Assembly: GCF_028736215.1 (NCBI RefSeq)
Contig: NZ_CP117883.1
Location: forward strand, 3,224,001-3,288,000
DNA: 64,000 nt
Source: Mucilaginibacter sp. KACC 22773
GTDB lineage: Bacteria; Bacteroidota; Bacteroidia; Sphingobacteriales; Sphingobacteriaceae
Reading direction: 5' to 3'
Part shown: piece after piece, positions 54,546 to 63,007 of the stretch
Layout of the letters: each line of letters begins with the position of its first letter
Numbering within the stretch: position 1 is the first letter of the stretch
Made by a program: the position numbers and the translations under genes
The notes under the pieces: generated by a model
Told to the model about the DNA's origin: nothing
What the model saw: only the letters and a program-made list of their open reading frames with translations
Databases searched by the model: none

Positions 54546-54929
54546 TTGGCAGGATTGATTATCAAAAAACAAAAGAGCAGTCATTCTGAGTGTTAAAATT
54601 TCGCGAAATTCTGAAGGGAGAATGACATTCAAAAATAAAAGACTGTCATCCTTCGTACCTCAGCATGACAGAAAAAAACGCCTTTTCCCGATGCCTGTGT
54701 CCTCACAGGCATCTTCCCGACGTGTCGCCGGTTATCGGTTTAGCAGTTAGGGATTGTTAACGAATATAAGGATTTATTGACATTAGAACGCGGAAGCTAT
54801 CTTGCTAAAACGTTTAACCTGATGTTTTACTTTATTACCGGCCTTGAAAACTTTACGCGTTGCATCACAATCGAAACCTACAAAGTTTTAAAACTTTGTA
54901 AGTTTGATCGCGCTACTAAATAATTTACC
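54546..54929. repeat. Hairpin-rich intergenic region upstream of the FMN reductase gene
   Basis: No gene seen in about 380 bp. Four separate palindromes: GTCATTCT...AGAATGAC (54580-54626) with AATTTCGCGAAATT inside; CTGTCAT...ATGACAG (54643-54671); GATGCCTGTG/CACAGGCATC with a 4-base loop (54690-54713); and a perfect 22-bp palindrome centred on AAAGTTTTAAAACTTT (54879-54900). They look like dispersed REP-type repeats, not regulatory sites of this gene alone. Confidence 0.75.
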
Positions 54930-55457
54930 ATGAAACGCATTTTAGCCATTCCCGGCAGCCTAAGGGCCGGTTCAACAAATCATAATATCCTGAAACACTT
55001 AGGTCCCCTTGTACCTGCGGATGTTGATTACAGCATCTACAACGATTTGGCCCTCATCCCTCCTTTTGACCCTGGCAATGACGATGATTACCCACCGGAA
55101 CCGCTTTTTGAATTAAGGGAGTTATTAAAGCAGGCCGATGGCGTAATCATTTGCACACCCGAATATGCCTTTGGCGTACCCGGCCAACTAAAAAACATGC
55201 TGGACTGGACGGTTTCCAGCGGTTCATTCTCCGAAAAGCCGGTCGCCCTCATCACCGCATCTTTAGGTGGCGAAGCAGCCCACGCCGCCATGCTATTGAT
55301 CCTGGGCGCACTAAACGCGCAGGTTGCCGATGGGGCAAAGCTGAATATATCATTTATCAGGTCAAAAATGGATACCGAGGGAAATGTTACAGACGCCGCA
55401 ACTATAGGATTATTAAAAAATGTTTTGGACGCTTTCTTATCCGTTATTCAACAGTGA
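54930..55457 (+). CDS. NADPH-dependent FMN reductase-family protein
   Basis: 175 residues with a flavodoxin-like fold. FMN phosphate loop G-S-L-R-A-G-S-T-N-H at 9-18, and the family block T-P-E-Y-A-F-G-V-P-G-Q-L-K-N-M-L-D-W (about 76-93). Cytoplasmic, probably a dimer reducing FMN, quinones or azo/chromate-type acceptors with NAD(P)H; the natural substrate cannot be told. Its 3' end overlaps the convergent lipoprotein gene by 14 bp. Confidence 0.88.
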   Translation: MKRILAIPGSLRAGSTNHNILKHLGPLVPADVDYSIYNDLALIPPFDPGNDDDYPPEPLFELRELLKQADGVIICTPEYAFGVPGQLKNMLDWTVSSGSFSEKPVALITASLGGEAAHAAMLLILGALNAQVADGAKLNISFIRSKMDTEGNVTDAATIGLLKNVLDAFLSVIQQ

Positions 55458-56202
55458 TATTTTTTCCTTGAGTAACAAAGTGCTGTTTAACCGTTTGTTT
55501 GGTATTAAGGCTACCATCAGTTTGAATCACTGTTTTAAATACATTTGAGTCTATCGCTACATTTGTTCTGGTAGAATCCAGGTGCTTGGTTTCCTCCATT
55601 CTTACAGTAGTTATTTCCCTATTTTTTAACTTCGAGTAGCTTTTAAGATCAAATTTAATTAAAGAGTCGCCAATTTCTTCAGGACCCGGCTGCATGCCTC
55701 CATCCAAATTATAACCATCTATGGGCTGATTCTGTTTATTTAAAATGATCATGGTTAATGAGCCATAGTCATCGCCCGTTATCCAAACAATGATAGGCTG
55801 TAAGTCCCCTATCTTCTTTTGCTTCGATACAAAGTAAGCCGACATGAGATCCCTCGCAAACTTCGGTTTAACATCAAGCGTTTTGCCGATGAACAGACCT
55901 ATCAGCCGAAACTTTTGAGCAGCCGTAAGTTCTACGTATTTGCGGGAGTAAGATGAATCAGTATAGATGTCATTATCTACACTGGTATCTTTAGTTCTCC
56001 GGTTAATCATCTTAACATGCCTGGTGTCGGCTATATTTTGATAAGCATAATTTTTATCGTCCAGAAATGCGGTGTCAATGGCAAGCGTGGTGTCCTTAAC
56101 CCTTTTGGTAAAATTAGTATTGTCCTTCACTTTATTTTTGCAACCAATTATCGACAATACAAAAAAGGATAAAACGAGACTTGCCGAAAATATTTTGTTC
56201 AT
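55444..56202 (-). CDS. Hypothetical lipoprotein, family not recognised
   Basis: 252 residues. Lipoprotein signal with lipobox L-S-I-I-G-C (Cys21), followed by a charged K-N-K-V-K-D-N linker. The mature part has mixed alpha/beta character with V-E-L-T-A-A-Q-K-F-R-L-I-G-L-F-I-G-K in the middle and many Thr/Asp-rich stretches toward the end; no catalytic motif stands out. It is transcribed divergently from htpG and converges on the FMN reductase gene with a 14-bp overlap. Membrane-anchored in the periplasm. Confidence 0.75.
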   Translation of the reverse strand: MNKIFSASLVLSFFVLSIIGCKNKVKDNTNFTKRVKDTTLAIDTAFLDDKNYAYQNIADTRHVKMINRRTKDTSVDNDIYTDSSYSRKYVELTAAQKFRLIGLFIGKTLDVKPKFARDLMSAYFVSKQKKIGDLQPIIVWITGDDYGSLTMIILNKQNQPIDGYNLDGGMQPGPEEIGDSLIKFDLKSYSKLKNREITTVRMEETKHLDSTRTNVAIDSNVFKTVIQTDGSLNTKQTVKQHFVTQGKNITVE

Positions 56203-56397
56203 GTTAAGGCTACCTTAGGTGCGGTAAAAATAATAAAATATTAATTTGTCCACCTATTTTTAGCCTGCAAAAACCATGTTTCCAAAAATTGATAAAAAAT
56301 TGCAGAAAAGTTTAAAAAAGTAGCTGAAAAATGTCAAAAAACACTTGAAAAGTATCGTAAATATACCATTTGAAAAGCCAGGTCAAAATTATTAGTC

Positions 56398-56439
56398 TGC
56401 CAATTTGACAACTTCGCCCTCTTTGGAACATGCATTGAT
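56398..56439 (+). promoter_or_regulatory. Putative htpG control region: 13-bp dyad and TGGAAC...TTGA box
   Basis: The dyad TGCCAATTTGACA (56398-56410) is followed 13 bp later by TGGAACATGCATTGAT (56424-56439), which aligns without gap to the sigma-54 pattern TGG-N-A-C-N5-TTG, 45 bp before the htpG ATG. The combination suggests activator-dependent control of the chaperone gene. The dyad differs from the 39-bp element of the transporter array, so another regulator would be involved. Confidence 0.35.
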
Positions 56440-56484
56440 GGTTGCAGGTAGAAATTAATATTAATCCATTTATATATCAATATT

Positions 56485-58368
56485 ATGCAAGAAAAAGGCA
56501 GCATTTCAATCCACACCGAAAACATTTTTCCGATAATTAAGAAATTTCTTTATTCTGATAATGAGATATTTTTGCGCGAGCTGGTATCTAACGCTGTAGA
56601 TGCTACCCAAAAAATAAAACGCCTGGCTTCTTTAGGCCAATATAGCGGCGAACTTGGCGATCTGCGCGTTGAAGTTGCATTTGACGAGGTTAAGAAAACC
56701 ATCACCATTAGTGATAATGGCTTGGGTATGACCGCCGAAGAAATAAAAAAATACATCAACCAGATAGCATTTTCGGGCGCTACTGAGTTTATGGAAAAGT
56801 TCAAGGAAGCTAAGGATGCCAACGAAATCATCGGTCGCTTTGGTTTAGGCTTTTACTCGGCCTTTATGGTTGCTGACAAGGTTGAAATACAAACACTTAG
56901 CTACCAGGAAGGCGCCGAACCAGCGTATTGGGTTTGCGATGGCAGCACCGAATTTGAAATTGGCGAAGGCATTTTAGCCGAGCGCGGTACCGAGATTACC
57001 TTATACATCAATAGCGAATCGGAAGAATTCCTGAGCAAATACAAATTGCAGGAAATCCTTGACAAATACTGTAAATTTTTACCTGTGCCTATTAAATTTG
57101 GCACCAAAACCGAATCTGTTGAGGATGGTGTTGACGAAGAAGGCAAACCTAAATATATTGATGTTCAGGAAGATAATATCATTAATGATACCAACCCTAT
57201 CTGGACAAAAGCACCATCTGAATTAAAAGACCAGGATTATCTTGACTTTTACAAACAACTTTACCCTTTCAGCGAAGACCCATTATTCTGGATCCACCTG
57301 AATGTTGATTATCCGTTCAACCTTACCGGTGTATTGTACTTCCCTAAGCTGAAAAACGATTTTGAGATCTCGAAAAATAAGATCAAGTTATTTAGCCGCC
57401 AGGTATTTATTACCGATGAAGTGAAGGATATAGTGCCTGAGTTTTTGATGTTGTTACATGGTGTAATTGACTCGCCGGATATTCCTTTGAACGTTTCGCG
57501 CAGCTTTTTACAGGCCGATAGTAACGTTAAAAAGATAAACAGCTATATCACCAAAAAAGTAGCTGATAAATTGTCAGAATTGTTTAAAACCGACCGTAAA
57601 GCTTACGAAGAAAAATGGACAGACATTGGCCTGTTTGTAAAATACGGCATGGTGAGCGAAGATAAGTTTTATGATAAAGCCAAAGACTTTGTTTTGGTAA
57701 GCAACACCAAAAAAGAAAACTTTACTTTATCGGAATACAAAGAAAAAGTTGAAGCCATCCAAACCGATAAAGACGGACAGCTGGTTTATATTTATACCAA
57801 CGATCCGGCTAAACAGGATTCATTTATCCAATCGGCCAACAAAAAAGGTTATGATGTATTGGTGATGAACTCGCCTATTGATAATCACTTCATTAGCCAG
57901 CTGGAGCAAAAACTGGAAAAGACTTCGTTGAAACGCGTTGATGCTGATGTAGCTGATAAGCTGATTAAAAAAGACGAAGCGCCTGAATCAGTTTTAACCG
58001 ACGAGCAATCAACAAAGGTTAAAGACATCTTCAACAAAGCCATTAGCAAACCGGCGTATAGCGTTCAATTAGAGAGCCTTAACCCGGATGAATTGCCAGT
58101 AACTGTAACCATGGATGAGTTTATGCGCCGTATGAAAGATATGGCAGCTATGGGTGGCGGCATGGGTTTTTATGGTAATATGCCGGATAATTACAAAGTA
58201 ATTGTTAACGGAAACCACAAGTTGATAACCCGCATTTTACAGGAAGAAAATGAAGACGTACAAGCCCAGTTATCAAAACAGGCATTTGACCTGGCCCTGC
58301 TTTCGCAAGGATTATTAACCGGCGCCGAACTTACCGAGTTTGTAAACCGCAGCGTTAATTTGATTTAA
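56485..58368 (+). CDS. htpG: Molecular chaperone HtpG (bacterial Hsp90)
   Basis: 627 residues. N-terminal GHKL ATPase domain: E-L-V-S-N-A-V-D-A-T (ATP-binding Asn/Asp), D-N-G-L-G-M-T, and G-R-F-G-L-G-F-Y-S-A-F-M-V-A-D (lid/glycine loop). Middle domain includes L-N-V-S-R-S-F-L-Q with the catalytic-loop Arg; a shorter C-terminal dimerisation domain follows. ATP-dependent cytosolic folding chaperone. Complete, standing alone with a good terminator behind it; a possible control region lies at 56398. Confidence 0.95.
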   Translation: MQEKGSISIHTENIFPIIKKFLYSDNEIFLRELVSNAVDATQKIKRLASLGQYSGELGDLRVEVAFDEVKKTITISDNGLGMTAEEIKKYINQIAFSGATEFMEKFKEAKDANEIIGRFGLGFYSAFMVADKVEIQTLSYQEGAEPAYWVCDGSTEFEIGEGILAERGTEITLYINSESEEFLSKYKLQEILDKYCKFLPVPIKFGTKTESVEDGVDEEGKPKYIDVQEDNIINDTNPIWTKAPSELKDQDYLDFYKQLYPFSEDPLFWIHLNVDYPFNLTGVLYFPKLKNDFEISKNKIKLFSRQVFITDEVKDIVPEFLMLLHGVIDSPDIPLNVSRSFLQADSNVKKINSYITKKVADKLSELFKTDRKAYEEKWTDIGLFVKYGMVSEDKFYDKAKDFVLVSNTKKENFTLSEYKEKVEAIQTDKDGQLVYIYTNDPAKQDSFIQSANKKGYDVLVMNSPIDNHFISQLEQKLEKTSLKRVDADVADKLIKKDEAPESVLTDEQSTKVKDIFNKAISKPAYSVQLESLNPDELPVTVTMDEFMRRMKDMAAMGGGMGFYGNMPDNYKVIVNGNHKLITRILQEENEDVQAQLSKQAFDLALLSQGLLTGAELTEFVNRSVNLI

Positions 58369-58390
58369 CAATTATTTGCTTATATAATAA

Positions 58391-58420
58391 AAGCCACCTG
58401 CAAAAACGGGTGGCTTTTTT
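58391..58420 (+). terminator. Rho-independent terminator of htpG
   Basis: AAGCCACC (58391-58398), a 10-base loop, then GGTGGCTTTTTT (58409-58420), 23 bp after the stop codon. Confidence 0.9.
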
Positions 58421-58434
58421 ATTTAAATATATGT

Positions 58435-58442
58435 TAAATTTG
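58435..58442 (+). promoter_or_regulatory. Bacteroidota-type -7 box upstream of the DUF4251 gene
   Basis: TAAATTTG fits TAnnTTTG exactly and lies 53 bp before the ATG. The -33 TTTG partner is not clear; the expected position overlaps the htpG terminator. Confidence 0.35.
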
Positions 58443-58495
58443 TTATGGAATAAACCCTTACCCCGCATCCTTGTCTAAACTTTAAATCATTTATT

Positions 58496-59020
58496 ATGAA
58501 ATTATTGAATAGAATATCTGTAGTTGCTGCCTTTATTTTTATCGGCATAAACATGGCAGATGCGCAAACCCGCCAGGAGAAAAAAGCAGCCCATGTTGCT
58601 GAAATAAAACAACTTATCGAAAGTCAAAACTTTGTTTTTGAGGCCAATTACGTAAATCCCGCGAGGGGTGCCGGCAGGGCACTAACGTCATCTGATTACG
58701 ATTTAACAATCACTAAAGATACGATTATTGCCTACCTTCCCTATTTTGGCCGTGCTTATGTAGCACCTCCCTATGGCTCAACCGAGGGCGGTATCAAATT
58801 TACAAATACTCACTTCACTTATGCATTAAAGGCCCGCAAAAAAGATGGCTGGAACATCACCATCAAGCCCACCAACAAAAACATAAGTGATTCCCGCGAT
58901 GTGCAATCTATGTATCTAACTGTTAGTTCGGATGGTTATGCGTCACTCCAGGTAATCAGCACCAACCGCGATGCCATATCATTTAACGGAATGATTCAGA
59001 AAAGACCAGCTAAGAAATGA
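58496..59020 (+). CDS. DUF4251 domain-containing secreted protein
   Basis: 174 residues. Signal peptide 1-23 (N-M-A-D-A-Q). The remainder is one DUF4251 domain: Q-N-F-V-F-E-A-N-Y-V-N-P-A, the Y-L-P-Y-F-G-R-A-Y-V-A-P-P-Y block and K-D-G-W-N-I-T-I-K-P. Small periplasmic proteins of this family are frequent in Bacteroidota; function unknown. It sits alone between htpG and eutC, convergent with the latter. Confidence 0.85.
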   Translation: MKLLNRISVVAAFIFIGINMADAQTRQEKKAAHVAEIKQLIESQNFVFEANYVNPARGAGRALTSSDYDLTITKDTIIAYLPYFGRAYVAPPYGSTEGGIKFTNTHFTYALKARKKDGWNITIKPTNKNISDSRDVQSMYLTVSSDGYASLQVISTNRDAISFNGMIQKRPAKK

Positions 59021-59068
59021 GGTAAAAGATGAAAGGGTAATGCGAAAGGTAGAAATTTTCCTGATAAC

Positions 59069-59827
59069 CTAATGACTATCTAATAATCCTGCGTTGTCCT
59101 TCAGTTCTACACCGGATAGTTTCCGTTTAAAGGCCTCGCTGATCAGGTATAAGATCTTTTTGGCCGCTTTTTTATAGGTAAGTCCCTTGGGGCGGATGTT
59201 TGAAACGCAATTTCGGGATTCGTCTGTTAGCCCTGGTTTAGGGGCGTAAGTGAGATACGCTCCTACGCTATCTGCCGAGCTTAATCCAGGCCGTTCGCCA
59301 ATAAGTACAAGAGATAGTTGCGCTTTAAGATTATAGCCAATATCATCGCCGATGGCTACCCTGCCCTGCTCAACCAGGCTTATTGGCGCAAACTTAAAAC
59401 CCGCCGCCAATAATAACGGAATAAGTTCTTTTAGCAGTCCAAATGTATTTTCATTTACGGCTGTTGCCGAAAGTCCGTCGGCTACAATGATGGCGATATC
59501 GGTTTGGATAAAATAATCTTCTAACAGGCTTAATGACGCTTCATTAAGTTTACGGCCAAAATCCGGGCGCTGCAGGTATTGGCGGCGGTGGGTTACCCGG
59601 CTGTGCAGCTGCAGAATGGGTAAATCAAACCGTTTAAATACATCTGTTAAGTGATTGATATCCAACTCCGAATAAACCGCATCGCGGGCGTGGGCATGTG
59701 CCAGTTTAAAATCAAGAGATTGTTTCAGCGGGATACTTGTACCCACACGCCCAATAGCTATGCGGGCAGTAGTAAACTCCTGCAAGGCCTTTAAGGGTTC
59801 TATCTCGTGGGGGATGTTTCTTTTCAT
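59069..59827 (-). CDS. eutC: Ethanolamine ammonia-lyase small subunit
   Basis: 252 residues. Family features: T-x-A-R-I-A-I-G-R-V-G-T-S near the N-terminus, L-A-H-A-H-A-R-D-A-V, the D-G-L-S-A-x-A-V block (I-I-V-A-D-G-L-S-A-T-A-V) and I-G-E-R-P-G-L-S, followed by S-R-N-C-V-S-N-I. Together with EutB it forms the adenosylcobalamin-dependent lyase that splits ethanolamine into acetaldehyde and ammonia. It ends the eat-eutB-eutC run, 85 bp after eutB. The gap contains CCTTTTACC-type words complementary to those after its stop (59021-59055). Confidence 0.93.
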   Translation of the reverse strand: MKRNIPHEIEPLKALQEFTTARIAIGRVGTSIPLKQSLDFKLAHAHARDAVYSELDINHLTDVFKRFDLPILQLHSRVTHRRQYLQRPDFGRKLNEASLSLLEDYFIQTDIAIIVADGLSATAVNENTFGLLKELIPLLLAAGFKFAPISLVEQGRVAIGDDIGYNLKAQLSLVLIGERPGLSSADSVGAYLTYAPKPGLTDESRNCVSNIRPKGLTYKKAAKKILYLISEAFKRKLSGVELKDNAGLLDSH

Positions 59828-59912
59828 GTTTTTATATCAAAGAAAACGGCAGGTTTTTGGATTATCCTTGACCCTGCCCTTTTACCTTTCAGCTTTATCC
59901 TTTCACCTTATA

Positions 59913-61289
59913 TTAAACCATAGCTCCTAACAACCCGTGCGTCGGATCGATAGGTATCATATTACCTTTACTATCGGTAATTCCTTGCCTTATTAACCAT
60001 TGTTCAAATTCAGGTGATGGTTTTAAATTAAGTACTTTGCGCAAATATAGGGCGTCATGAAATGATGTAGATTGGTAATTAAGCATAATATCATCGGCAC
60101 CCGGTATGCCCATAACAAAGTTACAACCCGCCACGCCCAACAGGGTTAGCAGGTTATCCATATCATCCTGGTCGGCTTCGGCATGGTTGGTATAGCAAAC
60201 ATCGCAACCCATGGGCAAACCGAGCAGCTTACCACAAAAATGGTCTTCCAATGCAGCCCGGATGATCTGCTTGCCATCATATAAATATTCAGGCCCGATA
60301 AAGCCAACAACGGTATTCACCAACAGGGGTTTAAACTTTCGTGCCACAGCATATGCCCTTACCTCGCAGGTTTGCTGGTCGACGCCAAAATTGGAATTGG
60401 CAGATAGGGCGCTCCCCTGTCCTGTTTCAAAATACATGACATTATTGCCCACCGTGCCACGGTTAAGAGATAACGTTGCCTGGTAAGCTTCTTCAATTAA
60501 GTTAAGGCTGATACCAAAACTTGTATTCGCTTTTTCGGTACCGGCTATTGATTGAAAGCAAAGATCGACTGGTGCGCCTTCATTAATCAGTTGTAAAGTG
60601 GTAGTAATATGGCTTAATACACAGGTTTGCGTGGGGATATTAAACTGTTGCCTAACATTGTCCATAAGCCTTAGTAAACTACTTACCGCAGCGGGGCTAT
60701 CAGTAGCAGGATTTATCCCGATGGTGGCATCGCCACTGCCGTGCAGCAGGCCATCGATAATACTGGCAGCTACCCCTCTGGGATCGTCGGTTGGATGATT
60801 TGGCTGTAAACGGGTACTAAAATGTCCGCTTAACCCAATAGTATTACGAAACCGGGTGACTACCCTACATTTTTTTGCTACCGCGATCAAATCCTGATTA
60901 CGCATTAGTTTAGATACCGCTGCAACCATTTCGGGCGTCAGCCCATCGGCAATATCAGTTAGGGTTTGGGTATCTGTTTCATCACTTAACAACCAATCGC
61001 GTAATTCGCCAACAGTTAAATGGCTTATTTGACTAAATGATTTAACATCCTGACTATCAACAATTAAACGGGTTACTTCATCATCTTCGTAAGGGACAAC
61101 AACCTCATTTAAAAATGTTTTGAGTGGCACATCGGCCAGGGTTATTTGCGCAGCAACCCGTTCTTCATAACTACCGGCGCATACGCCGGCCAGCTCATCG
61201 CCCGACCGGTAGGGCGATGCCTTGCCCAGCAAAGTTTTCAAATCCTGAAACTTGTAAACCTTATGTCGAATGGTGTGGCGGTATGGCAT
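59913..61289 (-). CDS. eutB: Ethanolamine ammonia-lyase large subunit
   Basis: 458 residues, full length for the catalytic TIM-barrel subunit. Typical blocks: K-A-S-P-Y-R-S-G-D-x-L-A-G, L-x-D-I-A-D-G-L-T-P-E-M, T-I-G-I-N-P-A-T-D-S, F-E-T-G-Q-G-S-A-L-S-A, F-I-G-P-E-Y-L-Y, L-P-M-G-C-D-V-C-Y-T-N-H and G-I-P-G-A-D-D-I-M-L-N-Y. Needs coenzyme B12, but no cobalamin riboswitch, EutA reactivase or aldehyde dehydrogenase gene is visible. Lies 62 bp after the permease gene; cytoplasmic. Confidence 0.95.
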   Translation of the reverse strand: MPYRHTIRHKVYKFQDLKTLLGKASPYRSGDELAGVCAGSYEERVAAQITLADVPLKTFLNEVVVPYEDDEVTRLIVDSQDVKSFSQISHLTVGELRDWLLSDETDTQTLTDIADGLTPEMVAAVSKLMRNQDLIAVAKKCRVVTRFRNTIGLSGHFSTRLQPNHPTDDPRGVAASIIDGLLHGSGDATIGINPATDSPAAVSSLLRLMDNVRQQFNIPTQTCVLSHITTTLQLINEGAPVDLCFQSIAGTEKANTSFGISLNLIEEAYQATLSLNRGTVGNNVMYFETGQGSALSANSNFGVDQQTCEVRAYAVARKFKPLLVNTVVGFIGPEYLYDGKQIIRAALEDHFCGKLLGLPMGCDVCYTNHAEADQDDMDNLLTLLGVAGCNFVMGIPGADDIMLNYQSTSFHDALYLRKVLNLKPSPEFEQWLIRQGITDSKGNMIPIDPTHGLLGAMV

Positions 61290-61351
61290 TTTTGTTCATT
61301 AGTTCACTGGTTCATTAGTTAATTGGTGCCTTGCGGAGTACAGTCTTTTAT
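61290..61351. repeat. TTCATTGG-family arm, eat/eutB gap
   Basis: Octamers GTTCATTA, GTTCACTG, GTTCATTA, GTTAATTG run through 61293-61325 next to the eutB start. No inverse arm is present in this short gap, so it is a half-element. Confidence 0.6.
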
Positions 61352-62701
61352 TTACAGATCAGGCGTTGCCATCATTTCATCTGTAAGGGCTACTTTGTGT
61401 TTACCCATAAGGATAAATATAATACTGATCAGAAGCAGGCCTGCAAAAAATATAATGCTCACGGTAAAGTTAAACCACATAATGGCAAATAAACTTATTA
61501 TTGTTATAAGCAGCGCTATACCCGGAAACCACGGATACACAGGTGCTTTAAATGGTCGTGGAAGCTTTGGCTCCTTTTTCCGCAGGATGAACAAGCTCAC
61601 CATGCACATAATGTACATAACAACGGCCCCTAAAACCGACAGAACCAAAATTTGTGAGGTGCCATTTTTTGTATGGGTACCAATATAAATGGCTATAAAA
61701 CTAACAGCCCCGGCCACCACCAACGCCCAATGCGGGGTTTTAAAGCGGTGGTTTAGGTTATCTAATCCTTTTGGCAGATAACCGCTCCTGGCCATTGCAA
61801 ATACCTGCCTTGACGATGCCAGAATAGTGCCATGAAGCGAAGCTATCAGCCCAAATAAGCCGATGCTGGCAAATATTTTGGTTAAGCCGCTTGCCTTGCC
61901 CAGCACTATACCTATTGCTTCGGGCAAGGGGTAATCTAAGGTACTTAGTTTACGCCAATCGGTTATCCCGCCAGTAACAACCATTACGCCTAATGCCAAT
62001 GCTACCAATGTTGCCAGAGCGCTAATGTAACCTTTGGGGATATCTTTTCGTGGGTCTTTAACTTCTTCGGCAACCATGGCCACGCCTTCTATGGCAAGGT
62101 AAAACCATATGGCGAACGGAAGAGCGGCAAACACACCTCCCCAGCCAAAGGGCATTGGGTTACTCATGTAGTTACTCATTTTAAAATGAGGCGAAACTAT
62201 ACCTAAATACAAAACCAATTCGGCAACCGCCAAAATGGTAATGAATACCGAAAATGCGGCAGATTCTTTTACCCCCAAACCATTAAGCAACAAAAATGCG
62301 GCATTAAATACCAGGGCCGAGTGCATAACCGGGATTTCCGGGTATAAAAAATGGAGGTAACTCCCTAACGAAATTGCTATTGCCGGCGATGCAAAAAGAA
62401 AATCGATAAGCGTGGCATAACCAGCTATTAAGCCACCAAATGGGCCCATGGCCCTGTAGCCATAAGCAAAGGCCCCGCCTGCATGCGGAATTGCCGTGGT
62501 AAGTTCTGTGTAACTGAAAATGAACGTGATATACATCACCGTTATAACCACAGTGGCTATAAGCATCCCGATTGTACCGGCAACATCCCACCCAAAATTC
62601 CAGCCGAAGTATTCACCAGAGATGACAAGCCCTACAGCTATCGCCCATAAATGGACTGGTTTTAAAACTCTCTTTAATTGCTCTGCCGGGGGGGTTGCCA
62701 T
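61352..62701 (-). CDS. eat: Ethanolamine permease, APC superfamily
   Basis: 449 residues, about twelve TM segments. N-terminal L-K-P-V-H-L-W-A-I-A-V-G-L-V-I-S-G-E-Y-F-G-W-N is typical of ethanolamine permeases (Eat), as are I-P-H-A-G-G-A-F-A-Y, the conserved E-G-V-A-M-V-A-E-E-V-K-D-P-R loop and S-S-R-Q-V-F-A-M-A-R-S-G-Y-L-P. Inner-membrane import of ethanolamine. Heads the eat-eutB-eutC run; the assignment is strengthened by the two lyase genes downstream. Confidence 0.88.
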   Translation of the reverse strand: MATPPAEQLKRVLKPVHLWAIAVGLVISGEYFGWNFGWDVAGTIGMLIATVVITVMYITFIFSYTELTTAIPHAGGAFAYGYRAMGPFGGLIAGYATLIDFLFASPAIAISLGSYLHFLYPEIPVMHSALVFNAAFLLLNGLGVKESAAFSVFITILAVAELVLYLGIVSPHFKMSNYMSNPMPFGWGGVFAALPFAIWFYLAIEGVAMVAEEVKDPRKDIPKGYISALATLVALALGVMVVTGGITDWRKLSTLDYPLPEAIGIVLGKASGLTKIFASIGLFGLIASLHGTILASSRQVFAMARSGYLPKGLDNLNHRFKTPHWALVVAGAVSFIAIYIGTHTKNGTSQILVLSVLGAVVMYIMCMVSLFILRKKEPKLPRPFKAPVYPWFPGIALLITIISLFAIMWFNFTVSIIFFAGLLLISIIFILMGKHKVALTDEMMATPDL

Positions 62702-62782
62702 ACGTTTTGATTTGCCGCCATAAGATACTTATTGCGGGGCGAATATCAAAATTGACGTATGTTATAGAATTGTTAACCCGTT

Positions 62783-62862
62783 AGTTCATTGGTTCATTGG
62801 TTCATTGGTTCATTGGTTCATTGGTTCATTGGTTCATTGGTTCATTGGTTCATTGGTTCATT
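62783..62862. repeat. 8-bp tandem array, GGTTCATT x 9 plus one variant
   Basis: AGTTCATT (62783-62790) is followed by nine perfect GGTTCATT copies to 62862. The inverse arm at 62971-63009 has only four to five copies (AATGAACC / AACTAATG), so one arm has expanded alone. Confidence 0.95.
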
Positions 62863-62902
62863 GGAACGCGGGCATAGCGGGCAAAAGTTGTCGACGGCAT
62901 CA

Positions 62903-62933
62903 GACTTCCGAAGTTTTAGAAACTTCGGAAGTC
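62903..62933. repeat. 14-bp perfect hairpin inside the eat upstream repeat
   Basis: GACTTCCGAAGTTT (62903-62916) pairs with 62920-62933 around a TAG loop. Its heart, GAAGTTT...AAACTTC, resembles the palindrome at 54879, so both may belong to one dispersed repeat family. Confidence 0.85.
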
Positions 62934-63007
62934 TTTCGGCAACCGGACTGATGACTAACCTTCAGACCAGACCAATGAACTAATGAACCAATGAACCAAT
63001 GAACCAA

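Larger units (their letters stand above)
62702..63007. other. Intergenic region with nested repeats upstream of eat
   Basis: 306 bp without a gene: an AT-rich stretch next to the eat start (62702-62782), the 9-copy octamer array, the GGAACGCGGGCATAGC core string (62863-62878), a 14-bp hairpin, and the inverse octamer arm (62971-63009) running to the stop of the neighbouring gene. An open frame of 64 residues across the array only translates the octamers. Confidence 0.85.

Noticed and set aside
54546..54929. Small gene between kinase and FMN reductase
   Set aside because: The stretch consists of palindromes and AT-rich sequence with no open frame of protein-like composition.
62702..62782. Cobalamin riboswitch before eat-eutB-eutC
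   Set aside because: No B12-box-like or other conserved riboswitch core could be recognised; the strip is short and AT-rich.
62789..62983. Open frame reading V-H-W-F-I-G-S-L repeats
   Set aside because: It is only the translation of the GGTTCATT array.
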